Shown: one piece after another, positions 8,264-17,277 of the stretch
Layout of the letters: each line of letters begins with the position of its first letter
How positions within the stretch are numbered: position 1 is the stretch's first letter
Assembly (NCBI RefSeq): GCF_003579925.1
Contig: NZ_QUAL01000191.1
Span: 1-64,000 of the forward strand
Source: Jiangella rhizosphaerae
GTDB taxonomy: Bacteria > Actinomycetota > Actinomycetes > Jiangellales > Jiangellaceae
Direction: 5' to 3'
DNA: 64,000 nucleotides
Program-made: the position numbers and the translations under genes
Notes under the pieces: generated by a model
Told to the model about the DNA's origin: nothing
The model's input: only the letters and a program-made list of their open reading frames with translations
Databases searched by the model: none

Positions 8264-8989
8264 TCAGACCACGCCGGCGCGGATCTCGTCGTACAGGCGG
8301 GACGGGTCGTCGGCCAGCGACCGCTTGACGTGCGCGCTCCAGGCGTCGGCCAGGACCTCGACGGCGCCGGCCTCGAGGCCGTCGAGGCCGGCCCGGACCG
8401 CGTCGGCCGGGTCGCCCTTGGGGCCGTCGTAGGCGGCGCTGAACTCGGTGTCGACGGCGCCGAGATGCAGCGCCGTCACCTGCGTGCCCTGGCCGGCCAG
8501 CTCCAGCCGGGCGCCGTTGGTGAGCGCCCACTGGGCGGCCTTGGCGGCGTGGTAGCCGTTGGTGCCCGGGTAGGCGAACCAGGACTGCGCGGACAGGACG
8601 TTGAGGATGGCGCCGCCGCCGTTCGCGGCCAGCACCGGGGCGAACGCCCGGACCATGCCGAGCGTGCCCCAGAAGTTGGTCTCCATCTCACGGCGGATCG
8701 CGTCGAGGTCGCTGGTCAGGAGGTTCGTCCAGGCGCTGATGCCGGCGTTGTTGACCACCAGCGTCACGTCGCCGGCCCGGGCCGCGGCGGCGCGGACGGC
8801 GGCGTCGTCGGTGATGTCGAGGCGCAGCGGGACGACGCCTGGCAGGTCGACGGACTCCGGGCGGCGTGCGGCGGCGTAGACGCGGGCCGCGCCGCGCCGC
8901 AGGAGCTGTTCGGCGAAGTGCCGGCCGAGGCCGCGGTTGGCGCCGGTGACCAGCGCCACCGCGCCGTCGAGGGGAAAGGTGTGATCCAT
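8264..8989 (-). CDS. Short-chain dehydrogenase/reductase
   Basis: This 241-residue classical SDR has the cofactor loop TGANRGLG near residue 15-22, VNNAG near 83, and catalytic Ser plus YHAAK (Tyr and Lys four apart). It is probably NADPH-dependent because of the Arg after the glycine motif, and acts on an unknown carbonyl or alcohol. Its promoter has a MerR-type 20-base spacer, and the likely transcription start falls at or within two bases of the ATG, so the mRNA looks leaderless. The divergent MerR gene is the obvious regulator. Confidence 0.88.
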   Translation of the reverse strand: MDHTFPLDGAVALVTGANRGLGRHFAEQLLRRGAARVYAAARRPESVDLPGVVPLRLDITDDAAVRAAAARAGDVTLVVNNAGISAWTNLLTSDLDAIRREMETNFWGTLGMVRAFAPVLAANGGGAILNVLSAQSWFAYPGTNGYHAAKAAQWALTNGARLELAGQGTQVTALHLGAVDTEFSAAYDGPKGDPADAVRAGLDGLEAGAVEVLADAWSAHVKRSLADDPSRLYDEIRAGVV

Positions 8990-8996
8990 GTGTGGC

Positions 8997-9028
8997 AGGC
9001 TAGAACCTGACGCTGACGTCAGAGTCAA
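8997..9028 (-). promoter_or_regulatory. MerR-type promoter of the SDR gene
   Basis: On the minus strand, -35 TTGACT (9023-9028) and -10 TAGCCT (8997-9002) are 20 bases apart. The spacer holds the perfect dyad CTGACG-N4-CGTCAG (9007-9022). An over-long spacer with a central dyad is the hallmark of MerR-activated promoters. Confidence 0.75.
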
Positions 9029-9050
9029 GTCTTCGTGCGAGGAGGACGAG

Positions 9051-9398
9051 GTGCGCATCGGTGAGGTGGCGCGGCGCTCCGGGGTGAGCGTGCGCGCGCT
9101 GCGCTACTACGAGCAGCAGGGCCTGCTCACCTCCGGGCGGACGCCCGGAGGGCAGCGCGAGTACGACGACGACGCCGTCGACCGCGTGCGGTTCTTCCAG
9201 CAGCTCTACGCGGCCGGGCTGTCCAGCCGCCGCATCGCCGAGCTGCTGCCCTGCGTCGACACCGGCACCACCACTGCCGGCCAGCGCGCCATGCTCGACG
9301 CCGAGCGGGCCCGCATCGCCGGTCGCATCGCCGCGCTGCGGACGGCCCTCGACCGCCTCGACGAGCTCATCGCCGCCGCCGACGCCCGCCGCGCCTGA
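9051..9398 (+). CDS. MerR-family transcriptional regulator
   Basis: This is a 115-residue regulator. The N-terminal winged helix reads [25 protein letters not shown], the classic MerR DNA-binding signature. After it come the second-helix motif [24 protein letters not shown] and a C-terminal coiled-coil dimer helix. It lacks the metal-binding cysteines of MerR/CueR; one Cys sits in LLPCVDTG. The GTG at 9051 follows a strong GGAGG-type site. It most likely twists the long-spacer promoter to switch on the SDR gene, in the style of the redox- or aldehyde-responsive members. The inducer is unknown. Confidence 0.9.
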   Translation: MRIGEVARRSGVSVRALRYYEQQGLLTSGRTPGGQREYDDDAVDRVRFFQQLYAAGLSSRRIAELLPCVDTGTTTAGQRAMLDAERARIAGRIAALRTALDRLDELIAAADARRA

Positions 9399-9457
9399 CC
9401 GCAAGGGATGATGGTGTCGGCGAGCGTCCGCCGCGGGCGCCGGAGCGAGGAGGGTTG

Positions 9458-10426
9458 ATGTCGGGGTGCTGCGCGCCGTCGGCCGGTCACGAGGGCTCGG
9501 CGGCCCCGGTGGAGTTGCCGTTCGTGCCACCGGCCCGGGACGCCAAGGACGTGGCGCGGGGGATGGTGCGCATCCCCGGCGGGCAGTTCTGGATGGGCGG
9601 CGACGACCCCGACGCGTTCCCCGACGACGGTGAGGGGCCGGTGCGGGCGGTGACGGTGTCGCCGTTCCTCATCGACGCCACGACGGTCACCAACCGGCAG
9701 TTCGCCGCGTTCGTGAAGGCGACCGGGTACGTCACCGAGGCGGAGCGGTTCGGCTGGTCGTTCGTGTTCGGCCTGTTCATCGGGCCCGAGCAGGCCCGGC
9801 ACGTGATGGACGCGACGGTGCCGGCCGCGCCGTGGTGGCGGGCGGTGCAGGGCGCTTACTGGAGGGCGCCGGAAGGGCCTGGGTCCGACGTCGCGACGCG
9901 GCCGCAGCACCCGGTGGTGCACGTGTCGTGGAACGACGCCGCCGCCTACGCCGCATGGGCGGGGAAGCGGCTGCCCACCGAGGCCGAGTGGGAGCTGGCG
10001 GCGCGCGGCGGGCTGGAGCGGGCGAAGTACGCCTGGGGCGACGAGCTGGTGCCGAGGAACCGGTGGCGGTGCAACATCTGGCAGGGCCGGTTCCCGACGC
10101 TGAACACCGGCGACGACGGCCACGCCGGGACCGCGCCGGTGAAGTCGTACCCGCCCAACGGCTACGGGCTGTACGAGGTCGCCGGCAACGTGTGGGAGTG
10201 GTGCCAGGACTGGTGGTCCACCACTTGGCACGCCGAGGAGCGGCCCGAGACCCGCAACGACCCGCAGGGACCGCCGTCAGGGGAGGCGCGGGTGACCCGC
10301 GGCGGGAGCCACCTGTGCCACGACTCCTATTGCAACCGCTACCGTGTCGCCGCTCGCACCAGCAACACCCCGGACAGCTCCACCGGCAACATCGGCTTCC
10401 GCTGCGCCGCCGACCTCCCGCGATGA
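9458..10426 (+). CDS. Formylglycine-generating enzyme (SUMF1/FGE family)
   Basis: This 322-residue enzyme converts a sulfatase cysteine to formylglycine. The FGE core is complete: [20 protein letters not shown] at the start, WELAARGG near 178-185, [11 protein letters not shown] near 243-253, and the copper-binding active-site pair in SHLCHDSYC (C287 and C292) followed by NRYRVAAR. These point to a true aerobic FGE rather than an EgtB-like relative. A good Shine-Dalgarno (GAGGAGGG) supports the ATG at 9458. No sulfatase gene is in the window, so its client is elsewhere or the enzyme has another target. Confidence 0.88.
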   Translation: MSGCCAPSAGHEGSAAPVELPFVPPARDAKDVARGMVRIPGGQFWMGGDDPDAFPDDGEGPVRAVTVSPFLIDATTVTNRQFAAFVKATGYVTEAERFGWSFVFGLFIGPEQARHVMDATVPAAPWWRAVQGAYWRAPEGPGSDVATRPQHPVVHVSWNDAAAYAAWAGKRLPTEAEWELAARGGLERAKYAWGDELVPRNRWRCNIWQGRFPTLNTGDDGHAGTAPVKSYPPNGYGLYEVAGNVWEWCQDWWSTTWHAEERPETRNDPQGPPSGEARVTRGGSHLCHDSYCNRYRVAARTSNTPDSSTGNIGFRCAADLPR

Positions 10427-10452
10427 GCTGATGCCCCGTCCCCGTGCCGCCG

Positions 10453-12933
10453 TCATCGTCGCGGTCCGGGGCCGCCGGCGGGCCGCACGAGGTCGTTGGC
10501 CGTGCGCAGGACGCCCGGGCCGGTGAGAGCGGCGGGATCGAGGTCCGCCGCGCTCGTCACCCGGATCGAGCAGCGCTCACCGGCGAGCAGCGTCACCAGG
10601 CCGGTGTCGACGACGGCGGCGGGGTCGACCTTGTCGGCGAGCAGCGTCACATCCTTGACCAGCGACGTCGCCGCGACGTCCACGACGTAGCCGCCGTCGG
10701 CGCGCCGGGCCGTGGCGGTGAACGGGCGGGGCTCGAGGGCCAGCCGCGGGTCCTCGGCACCGTAGTACAGGGCGCGCTCGCCGGTGGAGAGGTCGGCGAC
10801 CAGCAGCTGCGTCGCCGGGTCGGTCAGCGCCAGTCGCACGTCGTCGAGCGGGACGGTCGTCGCCGCCCGCGGCTGCAGTCCGAGCGTGCCCTCCCAGCGG
10901 CCGAGCTCGTCGCCGTGGACGGTGATCCGGCGGACGGTGAGGCCGGCCGACCAGGGTTCGGGCCGGTCGTTGTGGACGGCCAGCAGCGGCGCGCCACCGT
11001 CGCCGGGCTGGACGCTGACGAAGCGGTCGGCGGCGGCCTCGCGCAGCGCGAACCACACCGGCTTGCGGACGCCGTGGCTGTCGACGACGGCCCAGGAGAT
11101 GACCGGCCAGCAGTCGTTGAGCTGCCAGAGGATCCAGCCGCTGTTGTGCGGGACGAGCGAGCGGAAGTGCGCGATGCCGCAGCGGATGGCACGCGCCTGG
11201 TTCAGCTGGGTGGCCCAGTGCCAGTCCTCGAACGTCTCCGGCGGCGGCAGGTGCTCGCCCAGGCCGCGCTCGAGCTTGCCGTTGCCGTCGTTGGCCTTCT
11301 GATGGGTCAGCAGCTGGGGGCCGTACGGGTCGAGCGGGTCGTCGTGAACGACGGCGCGCAGCGTGGACCACGCGGGCGGCCCCTGGAACCCGAACTCGGA
11401 GACGAACCGCGGCCGGTAGTCGCGGTAGTGGACGTAGTCGCGGGTGTTCCACACGTCCCAGATGTGCATGGTGCCGTGGGCGTCGTCGTTCGGATGGCGG
11501 TACGGCGTGACGGAGTACGGGCTGCCGTCGGCGTACGGGGTTCCCGGCGCCAGCTCGGCCACCAGCCGCGGGAACAGCTCGGTGTAGTAGCCCTCGCCCC
11601 AGCTCAGGCCGCCGAGCCGGCTGCGCCAGCCCCAGTCGGCATAGCCCCAGAGGTTCTCGTTGCCGCCGTTCCACACCACCAGGCTCGGGTGCGCCGCCAG
11701 CCGGGTGATCGCCTCGCGGGCCTCGGCCTCGAACTCGCCGCGCAGCGGCTCGTCCTCGCTGTACGCGGCGCAGGCGAGCAGGAAGTCCTGCCAGACCAGC
11801 AGGCCGAGCTCGTCGCACAGGTCGTAGAAGTCCTCGCTCTCGTAGGCGCCGCCGCCCCAGACGCGGATCAGGTTGAGACCGGCGTCGACGGCGTCGCGCA
11901 GCGACGCGGCCAGCCGCTCGCGGGTCACGCGGGGAAGGAAGGGGTCGGCGGGGATCCAGTTCGCGCCCCGCACGTACACGTCGGCGCCGTTCACCCGCAG
12001 CACGAACGGCGTGCCGGCCTCGTCCGGCGTCGTGTCGACCTCGACGGTGCGGAACCCGATCGCCCGCCGCCAGGCGCCGCTGCCGCCGTCCAGCCGCACC
12101 GTCACCGGGTAACGATGCTGCTCGCCGCGGCCGCGCGGCTGCCAGAGCCGCACCTCGGGCACCACCAGCTCCAGCCGGGCCTCCCGGACGGGCCGGGTCA
12201 GCGACAGCTCAGCCGCGACGCCGGCCACTTCGGCCCGCAGGACGGGCGCCACCCGCCGGGTGCCCCACTCGATCTCGGCGACGACGGTCAGCAGCCCGTA
12301 GCCGCCCGCCACCCGGGTCTCCGGTCGCACGCTCGCCAGCCGGGCGCCCGACCACGACTCCAGCCGCAGCCCCTGCCAGATGCCCGCCGTCGCGACGTCG
12401 GGTCCCCAGTCCCAGCCGAAGTTCGCCGCCGTCTTGCGGATGGCGTTGTACGGATGCACGTTGGCGTGCGGCCGCGGCCCGAGCCTTTCGGACATGCGCC
12501 GCGCGTACGGCACCGGCGCGGCGAACACCACCCGCAGCTCGTTGCGGCCCTCGCGCAGGGCGCCGCGCGCGTCGAAGCGGTGCCGGCGGTGCTGGTTCGC
12601 GGTGTGGCCCAGCTCGTGGTCGTTGAGGAGGACCGTCGCGACGGTGTCCAGGCCGTCCGCGGCGAGATCGACCCGCTCCTCGCCGTCGTCGGCCCACTCG
12701 AACTCGGTGCGGTACTCCCAGTCGGTCTCGCCGATCCAGGACAGCCGCGCCTCGTTGTCGCCGTCGAACGGGTCGGGAATCACCCCGGCCGCCAGCAGAT
12801 CCGTGTGCACCACGCCGGGCACGGTGGCCGGGACGCCGTCGAACACCGCGGCGAACTCGTCGGGCACCGGGCCGCGGAGGGCTCGGACGGTCCAGTCGCT
12901 GCTGGTGAGGTCGGTGGTGGTCAACGGGGTCAC
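10453..12933 (-). CDS. GH2 beta-mannosidase-like enzyme
   Basis: This 826-residue family-2 glycoside hydrolase resembles exo-beta-mannosidases in length and in the jelly-roll motif NFGWDWGPDVATAGIWQGLRLE. The acid/base is in WNGGNEN (E at about 424) and the nucleophile in FVSEFGF (E at about 513). I see no signal peptide, so it should act in the cytoplasm on imported oligosaccharide. It starts with a GTG that overlaps the stop of the preceding GH2 gene as GTGA, so the pair is translationally coupled. It belongs to the operon that begins at 16519 with an RpiR-regulon operator. Confidence 0.88.
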   Translation of the reverse strand: MTPLTTTDLTSSDWTVRALRGPVPDEFAAVFDGVPATVPGVVHTDLLAAGVIPDPFDGDNEARLSWIGETDWEYRTEFEWADDGEERVDLAADGLDTVATVLLNDHELGHTANQHRRHRFDARGALREGRNELRVVFAAPVPYARRMSERLGPRPHANVHPYNAIRKTAANFGWDWGPDVATAGIWQGLRLESWSGARLASVRPETRVAGGYGLLTVVAEIEWGTRRVAPVLRAEVAGVAAELSLTRPVREARLELVVPEVRLWQPRGRGEQHRYPVTVRLDGGSGAWRRAIGFRTVEVDTTPDEAGTPFVLRVNGADVYVRGANWIPADPFLPRVTRERLAASLRDAVDAGLNLIRVWGGGAYESEDFYDLCDELGLLVWQDFLLACAAYSEDEPLRGEFEAEAREAITRLAAHPSLVVWNGGNENLWGYADWGWRSRLGGLSWGEGYYTELFPRLVAELAPGTPYADGSPYSVTPYRHPNDDAHGTMHIWDVWNTRDYVHYRDYRPRFVSEFGFQGPPAWSTLRAVVHDDPLDPYGPQLLTHQKANDGNGKLERGLGEHLPPPETFEDWHWATQLNQARAIRCGIAHFRSLVPHNSGWILWQLNDCWPVISWAVVDSHGVRKPVWFALREAAADRFVSVQPGDGGAPLLAVHNDRPEPWSAGLTVRRITVHGDELGRWEGTLGLQPRAATTVPLDDVRLALTDPATQLLVADLSTGERALYYGAEDPRLALEPRPFTATARRADGGYVVDVAATSLVKDVTLLADKVDPAAVVDTGLVTLLAGERCSIRVTSAADLDPAALTGPGVLRTANDLVRPAGGPGPRR

Positions 12934-15734
12934 CTTCGGGTCGTGGGTCGTGCCGGGGGAGCGTTCCACGCGCGGACGCCGAGCCGGGACAGGTCGGCGC
13001 TCGCGGAGGACAGGACGAAGGGGAGTGCCCTCGCCTCGCCGGGGCGCAGGCAGATGCTGTTGTCGTCGAGGAAGTCGCCGAGGCCGGACGGGAAGCCGTC
13101 GACCAGAATGTTCACCGCAGAGACGGCGCCGGTGTTGCGTACCAGCAGGTGCCCGGAGCGGCCGCCCGCCACCTCCAGCTCCAGGGTGGTCCGCGGCAGC
13201 TCGAGCAGCGGCGCCGGCCGGGGCTCGGCGTAGGCCCGCAGCACCTCGTCGACGGGGAGCCGGGCGAGCTCGTCGAGCGGCAGCGCCTCGAGTTCGCGGA
13301 GCCGGGCGGTCCTCGCGTACGGGTTGAGCCAGTACCACTGGTCGGAGACCAGCTCGCCGCGGTCGTCGCGCAGCTCGACCGCGAGCAGGAACACCCGCCC
13401 GGCCGCCGCACCGAGGTCGGCGTCGACGGCCATGGCCTCGACCCGCCCGTCGGCGGGCACCGACACCGTCGCCCGCTGCCGGTGGACCGGCCGCAGAGCG
13501 GCGTCGTGGACGACGGCGGTGACGGTGGCCGACTCCAGGGGCACGGGCGTGTCGTTGGCCACGTGGACGCCGGCCCGGAACCGCTCGCCGGCGCTCCATT
13601 CCAGCCTCTCGTAGACGGCGAACGCCGAGCGCGGCCGGCAGAACTGCCGCGCCCGGTAGTAGGACAGCTTCGGGACGCCGTAGAAGTCGACGACCGACCA
13701 CGAGGCGCCGGGGAAGAGGTCGGTGAGCTTGTAGAACAGGAACCCGCCGCAGTGCGTCCCGCTGCCGGCCCGCGCCAGCTCCGAGGCGTAGCGCAGCGCG
13801 TCGCCCTGGGCCAGCTGGCTGTACTCGATCATCGTGTCCCAGCCGTCGACCGGGCCGTAGTTCGCGTACCGCAGCTGCTTGACCAGGTCGAACAGCCCGA
13901 ACTGGGCTTGGTGCTGCAGGATGGCGCCGTCGGGCGGCGGCGGCCAGGAGGCCAGCTTCCGGGCTGGCAGGAAGCGCAGCATGCTCTCGCGCCCGGACTG
14001 GCTGGACAGCCCGTACTCGCCGTAGAAGGCGGCGTCGACGGCGCGGTAGCCGCTGTCGATGGGCTCGCCCTCGTGGTAGACGCGGTAGTTGTGGGCGCTG
14101 CCGCCCCACGGGCTGGTGCGGTGGAACGGCCGCGACGGGTCCAGCTGCGCGCACCGGCGGCCCATCAGCAGATGCGCCTCGTCGCCGCCGGCGGACCGGG
14201 CGTTCTCGTTGCCACCGCCCCACATGATCAGCGACGGGTGGTTGCGCAGCCGCTGGACCACCCGGCTCACCTGCTGGTCCAGAACGGCCAGGTCGGTGAC
14301 CGGCGCGTCCGGCACGCCGAAGGTGAGCGGGAACTCCTGGTACACCATGAGGCCCAGGCGGTCACAGGCGCGGTAGAAGTCGTCGCTCTCGACGATGCCG
14401 CCGCCCCACGCGCGGAGGACCTGCAGGTTGGCGCGGCGGGCCAGCTCGAGGAGGTGCGCGTTCGTGTCGAACTCAGCGGAGAGCAGCGGGTCGGTCCAGC
14501 ACCAGTTGGCGCCCTTGACGAACAGCCGCCGGCCGTTGACGACGAACTGCCACCGGTAGTGCTCCGGGCCGCTCCAGTCCGGCAGCGCGGCCATCTCGAC
14601 CGTGCGGATGCCGAACTCTGTCTCGGCGCCGCCGACGCCGTCGTCGCGCCCGGCGATCCGCAGCCGGTAGAGCGGCTGGTCGCCGTAGCCCGCCGGCCAC
14701 CAGAGCGCGGGGTCGTCGATCGTCACGGCGGCCTCGTAGCGGACGGTGCCCGGCCGGGCGACGGCCGCGGCCCGGAAGGCGTGGACCGACTCCGTCCCGC
14801 CGTCCGGCGGGTCGATCCGTCCGGCCAGCTCGACGTCGAGGGTCTCGCCGGTGTGGTTGGTGAGGTCGAAGCGGATCCGCAGCTCGGCCCGGTGCCGCTC
14901 GAGGCCGGTGGTGCGGACGAAGAGGTTCTCGACCTCGACGTCGGGCACCGCCTCCAGCCGCACGTCGCGCCAGATCCCCATGCTGATGAGGTGGCCGTAG
15001 TGCCAGCCCCAGCCCGGGCTGCCCTTCGGCACGCCGTGCCAGTCGCGCGGCGGCGGGAAGATCCGCACCACCACCTCGTTCTCCGTGTCGTGGCGGACGA
15101 GGCGGGTGACCTCGACCTCCGGGCCGCCGAACATGCCGGTGTGGTGCCGGAGCGGCATGCCGTTGACGTACACCGTCGCGGCGTAGTCGATGCCGTCGAA
15201 GGCGAGCCGGAGGCGCCGGCCGCGCCACCGCGGCGGCACGGTGAAGCGTCGGGCCAGCCACCACTCCTGGTCCTCGACGCGGGTGCGCCGGAAGTGCCAG
15301 GGCCAGTCCGCCGGCTCGCCATGGGCCGTGAGCTCGTCGTAGGTGGTGGCGTCCCAGTGCGGGTCGGGCAGCTCGCCGGCCGCGACCAGCGCGGCCTGGA
15401 CCGACCCGGGGACCGTCGCCGGGAGCCAGTCGCCGCGGTCGGTGTCCTCGCGCCACCACTCCGGCGGCCGCCCGTCCGGCTTGGCGCCGGCCGGTGCCGT
15501 CCAGTGGCCGATGGAGAACTCGCGCACCGGGCGGTGGCCGGACATCCGCCAGGTGCCGGCCAGGCTGATCGCGTCGCGTGCGCCGCCGTCGCTCGGGCGC
15601 CCGGCGGGCGGCAGCAGGGTCAGCGGCACGACGAGCAGCGAGGCGTGGCGGTCAGCGTGGTCGTCGCCGACGATGGCGGCACGTTCGTACAGGTCGCGCT
15701 CGACGTCGTCGAGCTGGCGCTCCGGATCGTTCAC
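12930..15734 (-). CDS. Second GH2 glycosidase, beta-mannosidase-like, divergent
   Basis: This is a 934-residue GH2 protein, about 110 residues longer than its neighbour because of an N-terminal extension of roughly 60 residues and an extended C-terminus. The motif GWGWHYGHLISMGIWRDVRLE places it in the same GH2 clade. The acid/base is in GGGNEN (E near 510) and the nucleophile in FYGEYG (E near 572), where the usual S-E-F-G is altered. It is probably specific for a different linkage or aglycone. GTG at 15734 follows GAGAGGAC. No export signal is seen. It lies between an SDR and the other GH2 gene in one operon. Confidence 0.85.
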   Translation of the reverse strand: MNDPERQLDDVERDLYERAAIVGDDHADRHASLLVVPLTLLPPAGRPSDGGARDAISLAGTWRMSGHRPVREFSIGHWTAPAGAKPDGRPPEWWREDTDRGDWLPATVPGSVQAALVAAGELPDPHWDATTYDELTAHGEPADWPWHFRRTRVEDQEWWLARRFTVPPRWRGRRLRLAFDGIDYAATVYVNGMPLRHHTGMFGGPEVEVTRLVRHDTENEVVVRIFPPPRDWHGVPKGSPGWGWHYGHLISMGIWRDVRLEAVPDVEVENLFVRTTGLERHRAELRIRFDLTNHTGETLDVELAGRIDPPDGGTESVHAFRAAAVARPGTVRYEAAVTIDDPALWWPAGYGDQPLYRLRIAGRDDGVGGAETEFGIRTVEMAALPDWSGPEHYRWQFVVNGRRLFVKGANWCWTDPLLSAEFDTNAHLLELARRANLQVLRAWGGGIVESDDFYRACDRLGLMVYQEFPLTFGVPDAPVTDLAVLDQQVSRVVQRLRNHPSLIMWGGGNENARSAGGDEAHLLMGRRCAQLDPSRPFHRTSPWGGSAHNYRVYHEGEPIDSGYRAVDAAFYGEYGLSSQSGRESMLRFLPARKLASWPPPPDGAILQHQAQFGLFDLVKQLRYANYGPVDGWDTMIEYSQLAQGDALRYASELARAGSGTHCGGFLFYKLTDLFPGASWSVVDFYGVPKLSYYRARQFCRPRSAFAVYERLEWSAGERFRAGVHVANDTPVPLESATVTAVVHDAALRPVHRQRATVSVPADGRVEAMAVDADLGAAAGRVFLLAVELRDDRGELVSDQWYWLNPYARTARLRELEALPLDELARLPVDEVLRAYAEPRPAPLLELPRTTLELEVAGGRSGHLLVRNTGAVSAVNILVDGFPSGLGDFLDDNSICLRPGEARALPFVLSSASADLSRLGVRAWNAPPARPTTRR

Positions 15735-15757
15735 GGAGTCCTCTCGGGCGGGGGCGC

Positions 15758-16519
15758 TCACCAGGTGGTGTAGCCGCCGTCGACGAGCACGACGGACCCC
15801 GTCATGTACGACGCGGCCTCGGACGCCAGGAACGCCACCACCGAGGCCACCTCCTCCGGGCGTGCCAGCCGGTCCATCGGCGTGCGACGGCGCCAGTCCG
15901 CGATCCAGTCGGCCGGCACGCCGTCGGCGGTGAGGTCGGTGGCCACGTAGCCCGGCGCCACGGCGTTGATGCGCACCCCCGCCTGCGCGAACTCCACGGC
16001 GAGCGAGCGCACCATGAGGTGCACGCCGCCCTTCGAGGCGTTGTAGGCGGCTTGGGCCTGCGGCGCGTTGGCGATCTCGCCCGACATCGAGCCGATCGCG
16101 ACGATGCTGCCGCCCGCGCCCATCCGGCGCCCGGCCTCGCGGGCGCACCAGAACGAGCCGTTGAGGTTCACGTCGAGGACGCGCTGCCACTCGTCGGGGG
16201 TGACCTCGAGAGCCGGGGTGTGCGACGCGACGCCGGCCGACGTGACGACCACGTCCAGCGCGCCGAACCGCGCGACGACGGTGTCGAACACGGCGCCCAC
16301 GGCCTGGTGGTCGCGGACGTCCAGGTGCACGTACTCGACCGCCGGGCCGTCGACGCCGAACGACGCCGCCGACTTGGCGCCGAGCTCGTCGAGGACGTCG
16401 GCCAGGACGACGGTGGCGCCCATCTCGTGCAGGGCGGTGGCGGCGGCCAGGCCGATGCCCCGGGCGCCGCCGGTGACGACGGCGACCTTGTCGGTGAGCT
16501 CCAGACGTTCCCGGTACAT
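15758..16519 (-). CDS. Short-chain dehydrogenase, first gene of the GH2 operon
   Basis: This 253-residue classical SDR has TGGARGIG (16-23), TSAG, a catalytic Ser near 144-146 and YNASK (Y159, K163). The Asp at the end of the second strand (VVLAD) indicates NAD preference. It is the first gene of the SDR-GH2-GH2 operon; the ATG at 16519 lies about 20 bases from operator A. It probably oxidises a sugar released by the hydrolases, perhaps to a lactone given the PTE-type hydrolase elsewhere in the locus. Confidence 0.88.
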   Translation of the reverse strand: MYRERLELTDKVAVVTGGARGIGLAAATALHEMGATVVLADVLDELGAKSAASFGVDGPAVEYVHLDVRDHQAVGAVFDTVVARFGALDVVVTSAGVASHTPALEVTPDEWQRVLDVNLNGSFWCAREAGRRMGAGGSIVAIGSMSGEIANAPQAQAAYNASKGGVHLMVRSLAVEFAQAGVRINAVAPGYVATDLTADGVPADWIADWRRRTPMDRLARPEEVASVVAFLASEAASYMTGSVVLVDGGYTTW

Positions 16520-16539
16520 GGTCCCCTCCGCGGCGTGTG

Positions 16540-16568
16540 GTAGTTTGACTACAACTTGGGCCTGTCAA
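16540..16568 (-). promoter_or_regulatory. Promoter and operator A (GTAGT-TTG-ACTAC) of the GH2 operon
   Basis: Operator A (16540-16552) has perfect 5-base arms. On the minus strand a consensus TTGACA (16563-16568) precedes it, so the operator overlaps the spacer and -10 region. A bound repressor would block polymerase. Confidence 0.75.
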
Positions 16569-16623
16569 GGTACACGTTTCCCTCGTGTTTCGCCGAATGC
16601 TACGCGAGGTCCGGGCGAAAGAG

Positions 16624-16636
16624 ATAGTAGTACTAC
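16624..16636. promoter_or_regulatory. Operator B upstream of the isomerase-aldolase genes
   Basis: ATAGT-AGT-ACTAC matches the regulon palindrome with one arm mismatch; an internal GTAGTACTAC is perfectly symmetric. It lies 38 bases before the isomerase start. Confidence 0.65.
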
Positions 16637-16674
16637 CTTTCTCCGGACCTCTGGACCCGACCAGAGGAGAGTCC

Positions 16675-17277
16675 GTGAGTCCCAGTCCCGTACCTGCCGC
16701 GCCGGTGCGCCTGCGTCCCGCCTCGGACGGCGCAGCACTGCATGGCGGCGACGGCCGCTACGAGAAGTTCCTCGGCGACCTGACCGGCCTCTACCGGGAC
16801 ACCGAGGCGTTCGAGGCGGCGCTTGCCGCCGACGACGGGCGTCCGGTCTACTGGGTCGAGTCGAGCACGCCGGACGACGGCAACGGGTCGCTCACCGTCG
16901 GGCTGAGCGTGCTGGAGGCCGGCTCGATCGGGGACGAGTACTTCATGACGCGGGGTCATCTGCACCGGCGGGCCGACCGCGCGGAGCTCTACTACGGCCT
17001 CAGCGGCCGCGGCGTCATCCTGCTCGACTCCCTCGACGGCGAGAGCCACGCCATCGAGATCACCCCCGGCGACGCCGTGCACATCCCCGGGCACTGGGTG
17101 CACCGCAGCGTCAACGTCGGCACGTCGCGGCTGGCCACGCTGTTCTGCTATCCCACCGACGCCGGGCAGGACTACGCGCTCATCGAGAAGGCCGGCGGCA
17201 TGCGCCAGCTGGTCGTGCGCGACGGCGACGGCTGGGCCACCCGGCCCAACCCCGACCACCGGGGCTACCGTGACTGA
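16675..17277 (+). CDS. Cupin-type sugar-phosphate isomerase (archaeal-type glucose-6-phosphate isomerase family)
   Basis: This 200-residue cupin has the metal site of archaeal-type glucose-6-phosphate isomerases: RGHLHRRADRAE (H95, H97, E104) and a later His in HIPGHWVHR (H140 or H143), with GLSGRG between. Such enzymes interconvert an aldose phosphate and ketose phosphate with Mn2+ or Fe2+. GTG at 16675 follows AGAGGAGAG. The stop overlaps the DeoC-like gene by 8 bases. As an inducible, clustered copy it probably isomerises a pathway-specific sugar or sugar phosphate rather than serving glycolysis. Family confidence is high, substrate unknown. Confidence 0.85.
   Translation: MSPSPVPAAPVRLRPASDGAALHGGDGRYEKFLGDLTGLYRDTEAFEAALAADDGRPVYWVESSTPDDGNGSLTVGLSVLEAGSIGDEYFMTRGHLHRRADRAELYYGLSGRGVILLDSLDGESHAIEITPGDAVHIPGHWVHRSVNVGTSRLATLFCYPTDAGQDYALIEKAGGMRQLVVRDGDGWATRPNPDHRGYRD

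Noticed and set aside
14473-15459. Minus-strand 328-codon frame over the GH2 gene
   Set aside because: Low-complexity Arg-rich translation in a frame opposite to the good GH2 reading; shadow.
15759-16568. A single giant GH2 product running through to 16568
   Set aside because: The extra N-terminal part is out-of-frame SDR sequence. The SDR has its own clear domain, start and RBS, and GH2 has a GTG with its own RBS at 15734.
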